64,000 bases of DNA from Rosa chinensis (Eukaryota > Streptophyta > Magnoliopsida > Rosales > Rosaceae), in assembly GCF_002994745.2 (NCBI RefSeq), contig NC_037091.1, positions 31,932,612 through 31,996,611 of the forward strand. Reading direction: 5' to 3'. Shown here one piece after another: positions 24,299 through 36,885 of the stretch. Numbering within the stretch: position 1 is the stretch's first letter; every line of letters begins with the position of its first letter. The translations under genes were made by a program, and so were the position numbers. Below the pieces are notes generated by a model. The model was not told the origin of the DNA, did not search any database, and saw only the letters and a program-made list of their open reading frames with translations.

Positions 24299-27200
24299 TT
24301 TATACTGTGTTTTATATATATTTGTCTGATAATTTGGTTCTTATTAGAGTTTGAGAAATGTAACTATGAATGTGGGAACAAAAGCCTGCAACACAAAAGA
24401 GAAAAAAAGAGATAAAAGATGGAATAACATCTCCCTAGCTTTGGTTTCATCCATTTGTACCACTGGCACTTTTTTGCTGTTTTGTTCCCACACCATGAGC
24501 ACTCTATAATTATTTACTAGTCACAGTTTTGTTTGCAGTAGCTGTCTTCTTCAACGCGATGTAAAAGAGAGCTTGATGTCTTTCCCTCACCATGCACACT
24601 CTGGTATAGTTGAGGCTGCAAGAGATCTTTTTATGCAAATTGAAGGTGAATATACTTTTTGGTCTTTCCCCTTGAAACTCACTGGGCTGTTTGATGCTGA
24701 TCCGTCTTACCTAGGACCGGCTCTCAAATGTTAGCAGTGCGAAATTATAAAAATTGGAACTACTAACTTCTTTTCTAATAACATTCCATGGCCATAGAGA
24801 CAGATATCATTAGTTAAACATTTAAGACGGCCACAAATAGATCAAAACAATTAGACAAACAATAAAACTACAAAGCCAGATTTTCAACAACTAGGATTTC
24901 ACATTTCTTAACCCGATTTTAACATATAAGAGGTGTCTTAAGTCAGTTATTGCATGCCCTGTTACCCCCCAGAGCTAATGGCATAATAGTATTGCCAAAT
25001 CTAAAGTACAAAATCCATCTATTTTTTGTGGGTAGCGAAAATAATCATGTTACTGTTATCACCTGTTAAATCAAAACATGTTAACGTACATCAACTGAAG
25101 TAGCAAGTCAATCTTACTTTCCAGTGGCTTCAATTGATTTATGGCTTATACTGAAATCAGTTGAATTATGGCTTTTACTTTTCTTTGTGATGAAGATTGA
25201 AGAGAGGGAGAAGAGATTGACTGATTGAGGATTTTCAGTTTTTCACATGAAATGATCTGTATTAGGTTCTGGTTTAGATTTAGTAGATGGAGAGAAGGAA
25301 TAATTAGAGTAGAGATACGAAACATGTTCCAGAGAGAGACAGTAAGACACGTTCATGCAGGAAAAATATTAGTTTTGTATATATGTCGAAATCTCATCGG
25401 TAGATATTAAGTTTCTAAATGTATAAGAAAAACCAAAGTAGCTGGCTAAAGTCCAGATAGAAATCATGCCATGTAGGATTCCTTTGCTATCTTTTCCAAG
25501 TCTATGATTCTTTTGTTAAGGGTTGATGCAGATTTTATTCTTCCCACATGCTCTCCAAGATATTTTTAATTCTCAATAGTAATTACTAGCTTAACTCCAA
25601 GTCACCCTCCAGTTGCTTACATGTTTTTGGATTATTAGGTCTGGTGGTTTTATGAATTGTTGATTGTCTTAGGACTCTATGACTCTTTTAGATTTTCTTT
25701 GTCATAATTTGGTTATGCTTTACTTGTGTGACATTTCCTTACCAAATGTTTTCATTTTCCTATTATCTTATATATGCTTTAACATATTCTCAGTTGTGGC
25801 ACTTCGTAATGTTGATGTTGTTGCAGGCTCTGACTCAAGTGGCCTTCTTTCTTCTTTATTGGGAGCTGGATGTGAGTGTGAGGGATATAGCATTCGCATA
25901 GTGGGGCATTCCCTAGGAGGTGCGATTGGTGCATTGCTAGGACTCAGAGTATGGAATTTCTCACCTGAAAATAATGTGATTTTGCAAATTCATTTGTTTA
26001 TGCATTTCTAGTTCATGACTGAATGGTTATTAGTTTCACTGTTCGTATGCAGTCATGCTTGTCTTCAACATTTGAATTGCAGACAAAAAATGCAAATCAG
26101 TATTTAAATCTAACGGTATCGGTCATATTTTGTGCATATTTCTCCATTATATGAAAAAAGAAATATGAATTATGTATTTGGTGACATATAATTTCTATTT
26201 TGTAGCACAGTTTCTTGACTTGACTTTTGGGAAAGCAAAGATACATCAGTACTTGGGTTCTTACCAAAAATAAATTAGGATGAATAAACTGTTCCCTCCT
26301 AGACCATCAATCTTGTACTATATGGTAGACTATCAGCGCCTCTTGGCATTTGGATATCGTTAAAAAAATTGTTCTTTTATTGAAATCTCTACTCTTCAAA
26401 TCATGACAATAATGATGATATAAAGGCCTTCTTCTAAGGACTTGGAGTGCAGACATCCTTACTGGAGAAGGCCTGAGAATATAACCCAGATTTGTTTAAA
26501 AATCCTGTTTGCTTCAACTTGAGGGAAGCCCATATAATCTAGAAAGATAGACCATATAATTAGAGTATCTCCATCAGTAAATTTTCTTTCACTTGTTTCT
26601 TTGTCACTTCTCTCCCTCTTCATATTGATGAAAATCCTTTTGTGTGTTTTTGTTCTCAAAATATTTGTGTAGCTGTATCACCGATACCCAAGTTTGCATG
26701 TCTATACATATGGCCCCCTTCCATGTGTGGACTCAGTTGTAGCAAATGCATGTTCTGAATTTATTACAAGGTAAATGTGCTTATCGCTCATACCACTGAT
26801 AATTTTAGAATAGAATTTAAAACCCTAGCCTGTTTTAATTTGTTATTTTCTCCCATGTACATTATTAGTGCTTGACCTGTCCACAGCATTGTATACAACA
26901 ATGAATTTTCAGCACGCCTTTCTGTTGGATCTCTCCTGCGGCTTCAAGGTGCTGCAATTATGGCAATGTCAAAAGATACAGAAGCCGATTCAGCTATGAT
27001 ATTAAGGCTTGCACGTCATTTTCTTAATGTAAGCAAACATCAGAAAGATAGGACTCAGGTAAAGGATCCAGCTTCAGATGCCATTTCTGGGGCAATCACT
27101 GCCGAGAAGCGTAGCCACCAAATCTGTGGACCTCAATTTGATATAAAAGGTAGCTAAATAGTTTTAACATCCTGATTTAAATAAATATTTTCTGAAAAGA

Positions 27201-27763
27201 ACCTAAATCAACTTTGTGTATCATATACTCATGGATATGAGTGGTGTATTGCTTCACAATTGCAGCAAGTGAGGAACAAGATGAGGGTTTCCTTGCGTGC
27301 AAGGATGCTCGCACAGGTGAAACAGATTTTGGAGCTGATAACGATCAATTTACTAACCCTTTCGCCAGTGATGCCATTGCAAATCATGATCCTGTGTCTG
27401 AGTTTATGGAAAGTGTCCCCAGATCTGATAGTGTGTCACCTACCGATCCCCCTGAGATGTATCTGCCAGGCCTTGTAATTCATATAGTAGCACAGCCGAG
27501 GAACTTCGATATGCCTATTTGGAAAGGCTGGGGAGTCCACGAGAAGACAAAATCTCACAAAGCTTATATTGCAGACAGAGAAAGTTTCAAAGATATGATT
27601 GTGTCACCATCAATGTTTCTCGACCATCTTCCTTGGAGGTATCATGATATAGTTTCATTTAACGATTCTTTATTTCAGTTGGACCATCTTCCTTTGATAT
27701 GTCTGACCAAATATTTTTAGATGTCACGATGCAATGCTAAAATTATTGCAAGCTCGGAGCTAG
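18828..27763 (+). CDS. Membrane-anchored class 3 lipase, sn-1 diacylglycerol lipase-like
   Basis: Fourteen exons: 18828-19103, 20416-20560, 22476-22695, 22827-22927, 23111-23232, 23323-23414, 23619-23724, 24108-24262, 24539-24645, 25827-25948, 26673-26770, 26887-27149, 27266-27638, 27721-27763. All junctions are GT-AG and keep frame, giving 740 residues. Four hydrophobic segments near the N terminus (about 12-35, 41-60, 103-128, 152-171) precede the lipase domain, the topology of animal DAG lipases. The nucleophile elbow is GHSLGG (Ser about 470); YTYGPLPCVDS supplies the likely Asp (about 502), and the C-terminal DHLPWRCHDA offers the His (723 or 729). The expected role is sn-1 hydrolysis of acylglycerols at a membrane; this is inferred from the family. 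It resembles At1g05790/At2g42450-type proteins as I recall them. Intron 2 (1.9 kb) holds a LINE relic. Confidence 0.88.
20725..22320 (+). pseudogene. LINE ORF2 relic inside intron 2 of the lipase gene
   Basis: The frame is broken throughout, but the sequence keeps traces of a plant L1-type reverse transcriptase (DHVDWEF and a following LEKKGF, near 20800-20850). Further right come the conserved downstream part (NSLWYAVIRSKYG near 21520-21560) and an LEVEELLALFS segment at about 21815. It lies in the same orientation as the host gene and accounts for most of the length of this intron. Confidence 0.65.
24264..24296 (+). repeat. (CT)n microsatellite touching a splice donor
   Basis: Exon 8 of the lipase gene ends at 24262 and the donor GT is followed at once by about 16 CT units. 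The donor is therefore GTCTCT, far from the GTAAGT consensus. Confidence 0.85.
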
Positions 27764-30196
27764 CAGGTTCGAAATACCCAGGTTCTTCCTAGTGAATCTC
27801 CAATGGCGTGATTTATGTGCATTGATATTACATATAGGCCCCCTAATGAGAAGACTTGAGACACGCTCCTTTTTGCCCTTGGGAGTTCAGTTTCTTTGGC
27901 GGAAATAACGTGTCTGTATCTTGAACACTGGTCACAGCTGCTTGTGCCGTCACAGTTGTCTGTGAACTGATGTCCAAAATGCAGCATTTCATAACTGAGG
28001 GCAATGGCACTTGGAAGAGTATATTTATTCATCAAATATTCTTAGGTGGGCTTCTTCAACTAAATCTCATGTACATTTCACCATCAATATCTAGTTTGGC
28101 CATTTTGCTAGAAGCCTGAATGCCCTGGGGCAAGGGAAGTATGATGGTACAAAGTGATATAAAAAACTTATACTGCAGATTGATGCAGCCTGAATTAAAT
28201 CTCAGTTTTTCACACGTTGATGTGCTAGTAGGTTGGTTAATCTTTGAATAATCGTCTTCCCTCGTGTTTTTGCAGCAACGCTTTCTAGCATATCTTTAAA
28301 TATTCAAATTTGGTTGCCCATGTTGATCTCTGTAGGAATTCAAGGCTAATGTGTAACCCGTTTATTAAGAAAGCCAGTTGGGTTGTAAATGTAGTTATCA
28401 GCTCAAACAGATAACTGCCAAGTACCAACTCATTTTTTGTCATTCTTTAGAAAGGTTATTATCATTTTCTAAAAGAGCTATTGTTATTCACAAGAAAATT
28501 TACGATAATCTTTCTAAAAACTAATGTAATATTACGAAGAACTATTACCTCAAACTCAAAAGCAACCGGGCCAAAAATGTACGATTAAGGAACAAAAATG
28601 CCAATGTCAGCAAAACAAAAAGCTATTGTCCCGTCCCAAAAACTACTGACCCATTATCACGTACAATCTAACCCTTCGAGTCTCAACTGTCTGACCACTT
28701 TTCGATGACGGACTGGTGTAGATGTGCTGCTTTCACATTCAGTCTCCCCATGCCCATGGATTATCCATTCGATTTTATTTTTTAATTTTAAGTTTAAATG
28801 GCCTTGCCTATAATTTGTGGCTCACAAAATCAAAAGGCAACTAATAGTGACATTATCTATGTTGATTTGTTATTGAGAGAGCTAATATGGGTTAGGCGGT
28901 TAATCACATAAATAAGTTAGGTTTGAGTTTATATTTTTAATACAATTATTAAATAAATTGGATAATCCATTCAATTAAATAATCACATAAATTCAATATT
29001 ATACATTTAATATATTGACATGCTATGAATCTAACATGATTCGACGCATTTACAATGATAATTTTTTCTTTTCTTTTTGAGAGAAACAATGATAATGTTT
29101 CTGGTTAATACTCCATCGAGAAAAACAAGTACTATTTTAAATGCAGAATGTGGGCTGCGATCTGTGTAGCAAGGCCATCAAACTTTTACACAACTTGCCT
29201 TTCATTAAGGCCATTACCACTACAGAATGAGTTGCAATTAACTAATTCTGAAACCAATGACCATAATGGCAGCCTAGCCTGTGCATGAACTTATTCCTTA
29301 ACAAGTTAGTTTAGCTAGGAAACAACGAGGAACTTGAAGAAAGGATACAATTGAACGACTAAAATTCTACTTCCTCTCAATGTTGGACCAAGCATATATC
29401 CCGCAAACCTAACTGAGCAAGAGAATTCCAGTCTCTTGTCTTGAACAACGAAGAATTCCAACTTCAAACAAAAGGTATTCCATTTTCAACAGAACAAAAA
29501 ACGATAAGGGGGTTAGATACAGTGATGAGAAAGAGCCTACTCTCCTTTAACAAGTACTTTAGGCCAAGTTGGCTCTTTGTTTCTACTGGATTCAAAAGCT
29601 AAACTGACCAGCATATATGATTCAGTAACAACGGGCGTCAACTCAATGAGAGACGAGTCATTAAAAAAGAAAACTATGAGTTGTGTAGTTCTCTTTCTTT
29701 TTTGTTCTTTATTATTCCAACGCAAAACCTAGCTAGGATTTTGCCTAGACTTCTTCAATTGCAGAGCTAACTTTCTTTATCTTCCCCGATCGAACCCATT
29801 TGGATGCTTCCTCCGTTCTATGAATTCTCTTCCATACTTTTTTTATAATTATTGTTTAATTGGTTCTATAATTTTAATGTCGGTTTACAAAAAGTGCAGT
29901 TCTTGCCACACTACCATCTACTTAGTTCACTCTACAAGAGAAAATGAAACCAAATAAATCAATTATACCCTTTTTATTCTCAAAAGAATAATAAATCATA
30001 AAAAAATAAAATCCAAAAATAGAATCACCAACATCAACAATTGTTTTGCTGCCATCATTGCCTCGTTCTTTTTTCTTTTTTTATTGTTGCTCTTTATTGT
30101 TGGATGTGGTCATGTGGCCTTCTCCTCCACAACTGGTTGATCTCAAGAGTTGTCTTGCCTTTCTTCAGTATTAATGGATTCCTCATTAGCTATCTA
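27764..30196. other. 3' flank of the lipase gene and intergenic DNA
   Basis: The first few hundred bases presumably include the 3' UTR. No other gene was found. The segment about 28870-29060 (gttaggtttgagtttatatt and repeated aataaatt blocks) looks like a decayed relative of the hAT MITE at 11742, but its ends are lost. Confidence 0.45.
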
Positions 30197-30205
30197 TATT
30201 TAGTA

Positions 30206-30337
30206 GGATGATTATAGTTGGACCTCTATTTTTGCTATGTAGACCTCAACTTTATTATTTTCTCCTTAAACTAACAATTTTGCCCCTTTATCATTATTGT
30301 AGTTGTTTTTTTTTTTTTTTTTCTATCTCTTGTCTCT

Positions 30338-30403
<66 letters not shown>

Positions 30404-31147
30404 TCCATAAGAAAATGGTGGACAACGAGTTTATGCAAAAGAAAAGCTCCCAAACGTGTAGCTGCATCTTTCATCATAGAAGAGCCTTTCAACGAAGAAA
30501 ATAGCGTCGGAGGCGATGACCACCACCATCATCAGCCATCATCTTCGCAAAATCGATTAGAATATATAGCCTTTGATTTAATTTGAACATGCTGACCAAA
30601 TGAACTATTGAAAAGTGATCAAATTTATAATTTTGGATATGTGATAATCATGGTCAAATGAATTACGTAGGATATGTGAAAATCATAAAGCATAATTGTT
30701 GGTGTTATGCATAATGTGATGTTGATGTTGAATTTTTCTTTTTCTTTTTAGGATGCAAATGTTGAATATTGATCGAATATAGAAGATTCATTTAGTTTCT
30801 GGGTGGTGAAGACTAAAGACCTATTAAAAAAATAAAGGGGGAAAGTAAGAAAAGAGCGATGGAGAAAGAACATAGATAAAGGAAGAATTGAGGGATATAG
30901 TTTGGACCGTGTGGTGAAAACGGAAGAACAAAAGAATAATAATGAAAAAAAAGATAAAGATGAAAAGAAGAAAAAGGATCAGATGGATGCAGAGGGTGAT
31001 GAAGGGAAAAATTGCATGCAAGATTAGATTCATTAAGTTGGATTTTTTTTTTTTTCTGTTTTTTGGAGGGTCATAATAGTAATGAAATTGTTACAAAATT
31101 TCATGGAGCTCTATATAGCAAATGTGGAGATCTAAATAGAGCCACCC
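30206..31147 (+). mobile_element. Mutator-like non-autonomous element, copy 1
   Basis: This 942-bp element matches 62859-63746 along its whole length in inverted orientation. Its ends are loosely inverted (GACCTCTATTTTTGCTATG at the left; GATCTCCACATTTGCTATA read from the right). The flanks tatttagta and tactcagta agree at 7 of 9 positions, an aged 9-bp TSD. The interior holds a (TC)30 tract and then a conserved frame containing APKRVAAS and IIEEPFNEENSVGGD, also present in the other copy. Confidence 0.75.
30341..30400. repeat. (TC)30 microsatellite
   Basis: An uninterrupted 60-bp run inside the Mutator-like element. The second copy of the element has only a short, impure GA/CT tract here, so the run expanded after the copies separated or collapsed in the other. 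Confidence 0.95.
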
Positions 31148-31156
31148 TACTCAGTA

Positions 31157-31405
31157 TTCCTTTAATAAATTATGAAGACCAACTTGAAAAATTATGTAAT
31201 TCGGCGTTGTATTAAGAGCTAGCTAGTTAAGCCTCTAATTAAAAATTATTGATTGCTTGTAATGCCTTTTTTTTAATGGTTACAAACAATCTACCAAATC
31301 TCGAGTTTTGCAAACCCGCTATATTAATTATGATCTTCTTCTCCATGTTATTGTCGTTAGCGTTATTAGAATATATGCAAGAAGCGAAGGATTATTTGTT
31401 TTTTA
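31157..31405. other. AT-rich intergenic DNA
   Basis: No gene or repeat recognised. Confidence 0.4.
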
Positions 31406-31530
31406 GGTTTTTTTTTTTTTTTTTTTTGAAAAATTTTGCTTTCATGGATCTATTTGTTTTCTCAATTTTGTTGATACCAGCTATGTGCTGAGTAGAAATA
31501 CCACAAATACTCTACCACTAAACCAGGCGC
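31406..31530 (-). mobile_element. Possible tRNA-derived SINE
   Basis: On the minus strand a tRNA-like A box (TGGTTTAGTGGTAGAG) is followed about 35 bases later by a weak B-box-like segment and then, 60 bases on, by a poly(A) run (T-run at about 31407-31427 on the plus strand). No TSD was found. Confidence 0.35.
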
Positions 31531-31840
31531 GCCTGATATTAACAACTTTGGTGAACCCACGTTTAGTCCTACATTGGAAAGGGGAAAGGAGGCAATGCCT
31601 AACCCACACTATATATACATGCATCTCCTCTCATTTATGGTAAGTCACTACTCTCTCTACTTCTTATCAATAATATTACAAACATCTGACTTAAGCATCG
31701 AAGAGTCGTAGGCCAACAACCTCGATCGTAGTCGTAGGTTGACAAGTTATGGATCGAACTTGAAGATGGTGTACTCTCGGTGATTCTTGGTGCCCCTTTG
31801 GGAACCATACAGAAACATTTGGTGCTAGAAAGAGGGTTCG
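31531..31840 (+). mobile_element. Possible LTR fragment with adjacent primer-site-like sequence
   Basis: The block contains AGTCCTACATTGG (31565-31577), a TATA-like tatatata about 33 bases later and, at 31816-31837, an ending ACA followed by tttggtgctagaaagaggg, which resembles a plant retrotransposon primer-binding region. No second LTR was found, so this would be a fragment. Confidence 0.3.
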
Positions 31841-31998
31841 AATCTCCGATCTTGTGGTTAACAGTACACTGACATGCAGATTGTAAGGTGGCAATAGCCA
31901 CAACTGTTTACAAAATATCATTATAGGTTTAGTTGAACTGAAATGGGTTTTTTGTCGTGCCCTATAACTATGTAACATTGACTCGTATGAATTAAAAC

Positions 31999-32001
<3 letters not shown>

Positions 32002-32045
<44 letters not shown>
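32002..32045. repeat. (AT)n microsatellite
   Basis: About 22 uninterrupted AT units. Confidence 0.95.
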
Positions 32046-32048
<3 letters not shown>

Positions 32049-33651
32049 ACTAAGATATAAAATAACGACTTGGATACTTGCCCAAGCCACGCACGCAACC
32101 AAGTATTTAATCAAGACCCAAGCATGTTGTAGCGTTGTTTTGTATAGTCATTCTTTGCTTTTAACTCCTTGACTACGTACTCTCTTTGTCAATCAAGTAG
32201 ATGAGAAGAGGTTCAACTTTTCAAAACATTGCTGCTTCATATGTATGATCAATTTCTCATTACATGCAGTATCACATTTTCAAGTAAATTAAACCCAATG
32301 CTTGTCACGCCTGGACTAACCAGATGTGTGTGTATATACACCTTAGTTTTCAAGTCGTAGATGACTTTGTCTGCAAGTTTATTGACAGAAAATTAGCTTT
32401 ATTCGGCTTGGAAATATACTATATATACCTACATATAAATGTCAAAGGTCAAATGTCAAAGTGTATTATTTCATTTGATTACCAACTCAACGACTAGCCT
32501 TTGCTAGTTTGATTGTTTTCATGCAATCCACGGTCGTACGTGCGTACGTGTGTATTGGACTGGACAGCAAGTTATTTTTTTGTTATAATTATGCAATTAT
32601 GCGTGACATACCTTAGTCATATGGTGGGTCAAAATATCTACGTATTCAGTCCTATTCCTACTTTGATTTTTGTTTCTCAACATGACCTAAATCTCTCTTC
32701 TAGCATTTGACCGTACAAATTGACCAAGCGGGGAGGTTGCCATTTCTTTGCTTTGTCGTCACTTCATAGGTTTCCTAGTAAACAAGAGCTTCCTGTTGGA
32801 CCCGAGTTGTTGCACTTATGTCCCCTCCTCCCTCCTCGCACCAACACAGTTTACTTTCACAAATCCCTCGATCTGCCTCCGTTTGTCAATGAGTAACCAG
32901 TAATAACAAAGGACAATGAATATTCAATAATTATAATATAATAATAAAAGCAAACTCACATACAAAAACTATAAAAAAAAATTATGACAAGAATTGATGT
33001 AACGCTTGCAATTATCGTATTGCGTACCATTAAAAATTACGTATTGCATATCTATTTCAAAATTACATAAGACCTAAGTATATATGAGTGATTCGTATGG
33101 CGTATAATCTACGTAAGACTTAAGTATATATGATAGAGTGATAATTTTAGACCCCTTAATTAGAGATGATGTCATGACCTCTCCGATTATTGGTGCCACA
33201 CAAAGAAGGTCCTTGTAATTCCCTTGAACGTCTCTTAGTTTGTTCTTGTTGATCAACATCCATCAGAGATATCAGCTCTCCAATAAGTGTTTACCTTTAA
33301 ATTCTCCTCTTCTCTTCTCTTCTAAAACCCTCCTAGGAGGGGAAGCTCTCACATCTCTCTAGCTCCTTTCTCCCACATCCCACCTCCACATTCTTGCCTA
33401 CCCTTTCTAGTGGTAGCTCTCTGCTCCGGCGGTGGCAAGTATGATTTCGTTTTTGCCTTTGTTTTCCTTTCCTTACCAGATTCCTTCTTCCAATCCTTCC
33501 TAATCTTACAATTTTAGAATACCCATCCGGCATCCCTACCATCCCTCTATTCTTCCCTTTTCTTCATCTTCCCCCTTCCCCCAATCCCTCTTTCTTCTCA
33601 CGTCCTTTCCACCAATTCTCTCATTTCTTTTCTTTCTCAAATCTCTAATTG
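32046..33651. other. Intergenic DNA
   Basis: No gene. The part from about 33290 to 33650 is strikingly pyrimidine-rich on the plus strand (cttctcttctcttct and similar) and ends where the LTR-like block starts. Confidence 0.45.
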
Positions 33652-35860
33652 ACAGGACCCGATCAGAATTTCACCCTGAAATCATAAGCGGGCCTACATA
33701 GCTCACCTTAGGAAAAAGTTTTACCAAAAATTTGGCACAATTTCTCCTAAAACTGGACTACCGAAATAACAAACATGGACAACAAGATTTTTAAACCAAA
33801 GATCACAAATACTGGTTTACATTCCACATATTCAAAGTACTCATTTCAGCTAATACCACACCTTAGTACAATCATAGAATTCAAATTCTCAAGTACTTAA
33901 CTTAACAACACACTTAAACAGTTTGGTGATCAGAACAAACTACATACTTAAACCAATATAATACAGGAGTAGGTTAAACAATAACCTACAGTCACAACAG
34001 AAGTGATAGATCCTAATTAAGCCTCAGCTCCTTCATGCACGACCCCTTCAAATATGTATACTGGGCAAATGAAAAACCAAAGAACTTAGGAAAAAGCATT
34101 TAAAAACCGCTAAGAGTGAGGGGACGAAAAATAAATAAATAAATTAAAGAAAATAAGGTAAAATAAATGCTTTCCCATTTTATTACTAAAGTTCTAGGCA
34201 CATGCAGTACAGTTTGATATTACATTTAAATCCATCAACAACTATAAAATCATCATTTAAAACTATCACATAAATATTGGATGACTAGAGGGTACTGCCG
34301 ACAAGTCATCTCATATCATCTGGAGGGTACTGCAGACCAAATAGCACACTGGAGGATACTGCTGACCGGAATATTAGAAGGCGATATCTAGAGGGTACTG
34401 CCGACTAACCATCTCATGCTATCTGAAAGATATTTCTGACCAAATGACCCATCGGAGGGTACTGCCGTCCGGTTATATATATTCTGGAGGGTACTGCCGA
34501 CTAGGTAATGCATGGATACAACAACACAATTTCCACAACTTACCTCCTACTCACATAATGCTCATAAAACAAGATATCTCGATAAAATCATAATAATTCA
34601 ATCATACTTAAATCTCACAATAAATCAATGCTCGAAAATCAGTACTACATGCTTAATTTATTTAAAATCAAATGTCCACTCACAGGTAAATCTCACAGCA
34701 ATCCCCGCTACCTTTCAAGATCCTCCTCACTCGACGACTCATTACGTCCTATACATGTTGGTAGCATATAAATAATAGAAGGGGAAAATCAACAATTTCT
34801 TCAATATTGAACAAAAATCAATTTATTTCATAAAATTTTCCCCGAGCCTAGGTTTTCAACCACTTAGGAAAACTATTCGCATACTAAAAGCTTAAATCGA
34901 TTTAACATTTTGAACCCTCAACGATAACAATAAAAATTTCCAATGACGTAAAATTTATGAATTAATACCTAAGAGTTTTCGAATTACAAATCTCCGATCA
35001 ATATTCAATAATTGAAGCTCATAGATCAATATAGCCATGACCTCTTAATAATGAGCTATAACTAGGACGCTAAAAGAGAGGGTCAGAAAACGTCGCATGC
35101 GCCTCCACTCAAATCTTATGCAAAGAATCACACCAACAGACTCACCATCATAAGGGGACTAATTCTTATACTTGAAGCTAAGATCGAATCGGCCTAGAAT
35201 TGCTAGAAATCGGCCCGAAACCCTTATTACAACCGAAAACTTCTAGGGATCGACTATTCCACCTCCGTTTGATTGGCAAGCAGGGTAACTATCAAGATGA
35301 TCAGTGTGACACCAGCTTCAAAACCCGACAAGTTTCTCTGCCGAAAGTCATTGGAAGGGCGAGATCAAATCGGGTATTCATTTTAGCACCGAGAAGGAAC
35401 TCAGTCCCGATTTCTCCTTTTTTCGGGGTGTAATGCGTGATTTGGTCCCAGCGATAGCAAGAGGAAAAGGTGGCGCTCCTAAAGACGGTAGTGCGCGGTC
35501 TGGGTCACTGGGACGATGAAGAACCCATCAGGTTTTCCGAGTTAGGGTCGGGTCGTAAGGCATGTTGCGTTTCAGCTTACAATTTTAGGGTTAGAGCCTT
35601 CTGGAAGGGCACTTACCCAAAATGGAAAGGTCCCAACTATATATACCCATGCCCGGAATAGTGACTTAGGTTTTTTATCATAACTTTTTCATATAAACTC
35701 CAATTCGGGTGATCTACGTGTCTACAAACTCGGCTTAACGTGTTCTGTGCATTTCATAAGAAAATTTTTCTAAATTTTAAGGTCAAAGAAAAGTCAACAT
35801 TTGAATTCCCCTATTTGGTAAACAGGAACTGAAGAAGTAAAAATCGTTATTTACTAACTA
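33652..35860. mobile_element. Long LTR-like block (probable solo LTR)
   Basis: The block starts TGACAGGACCCG, a terminus I associate with long plant Ty3/gypsy LTRs, and has no coding frame over 2.2 kb. It contains an internal array of a short repeat (34287-34502). The right boundary is approximate, and no 5-bp TSD could be confirmed. Confidence 0.5.
34287..34502. repeat. Degenerate tandem array of a gagggtactgccgac motif
   Basis: About seven imperfect copies of (t)ggagggtactgccgacc occur every 30-45 bases, separated by variable spacers. Such arrays are known inside LTRs. Confidence 0.85.
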
Positions 35861-35998
35861 TAAGTAATAGTAGATTAAATTTGGTACAAGGCATAACACT
35901 GATTCTTCATGGTTAAGATGCACATCCTCCTCACCCATCAGAATCAACTTCACCAGATGTTCGCTGGTCCTTCGGAACTCTGTCGTCGGCGTTGTATC

Positions 35999-36885
35999 TA
36001 GGGCTGGAATTTAGAACTGTAAAACCGACAAAACTGCACCGAATCAGACCAAAAAACTCAGTTCGGTTCGGTTCTCCAATATATTTACTTAAGTTTTTTT
36101 CGGTTCGGTTCTAGAAGAAGCAAGTTCGGTTAAGTTCCGGTTCTTTCTTTCTTTTTTTGCTGGGAACCGAAGGACATATGTCCTTGTATCATTGGAGGTT
36201 TGACCAAGCTTATTTCCCTAAAATAAACTCTGCTATAGGAGATCTCAGGCCTATTTTATATACAAAAATGCAAACTTTCTCTTCTTTTCAGCTTTTCTCC
36301 CTTGCTTTCTCCGTCCAAACAAAAAAAACTATTTCCTCCCTTGCTTTCTCCGATGGAGAATGAACCTTTTCTCTCCTCCCCACCCCCACTTGAACCCATC
36401 ATTGAGGACCCTCATGATTTCTCTTTCAATCTCCCTCCTCCCCTCACCGACCCAATTGTGCTTCTCTTACAAGAACCCCCACACCAACATGATGAAATAC
36501 ACCAAGACCCACATCCCTCTTCATTGTCTTCCTCATCTTCCGGACCCCGGAATGGCCAGACCCGCAAACCCACCATTCTCCAGCGATGCAAGACCGCCCC
36601 GGCCATGGCTGTCATGCTTGACCTGAAGCCAAAGACGACCCAGGTCCCCATTCAATCTAGCACCAAGAAGGCTGCTGCAAAGAGATGGAACTGGAAAATT
36701 GTCTGTTTCTGGGTTTTTTTTTCAACTTCATCAAGGAACCGTTGAAATCGGAAAACCGATCCGAAGGTTCTCGGTTCCGGTTCCCGTCGGTTCTGGCACT
36801 GTCAACTACAACAACCGAACCGAAGTTCCCTTTCCGGTTCCGGTTCCGGCAAATTTTTGCATTTTCAGAACCGAATCCAGCCCTA
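35999..36885. mobile_element. hAT-type element carrying a captured gene fragment
   Basis: The ends are inverted: TAGGGCTGGAAT at the left and TAGGGCTGGATT read from the right. The flanks gttgtatc (35991-35998) and gtcgtatc (36886-36893) match at 7 of 8 bases, fitting an 8-bp hAT TSD. Both subterminal regions are packed with gaaccg/cggttc repeats. Between them sits non-repetitive sequence with the start of a potassium-channel-like gene (36353 to about 36684). Confidence 0.75.
36353..36684 (+). pseudogene. N-terminal fragment of a two-pore potassium (TPK) channel gene
   Basis: From ATG 36353 the frame gives about 110 residues. They are acidic and proline-rich at first (MENEPFLSSPPPLEPI), then PPPLTDPIVLL and, near residue 80, the basic segment RCKTAPAMAVMLDLKPKT. 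A leader followed by R(C)KTAPA(M/L)A is what I recall of the cytosolic N terminus of plant TPK/KCO channels, just before the first membrane helix. No membrane helix or pore follows: the match stops at about 36684 and element sequence resumes. The preceding 150 bases may be the captured 5' UTR. This is a gene fragment inside a transposon, not a working channel. Confidence 0.6.

Noticed and set aside
30208..30504. 98-codon frame with a Ser-Leu run
   Set aside because: Most of it is translation of the (TC)30 microsatellite inside a Mutator-like element.
34270..34510. CRISPR-like array
   Set aside because: The repeats are imperfect, the spacers are uneven, and the setting is a plant LTR-like block.
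36302..36352. Earlier start for the TPK-like fragment
   Set aside because: The upstream codons read as CT-rich 5' UTR, and the frame start there is not an ATG; ATG 36353 gives the typical leader.
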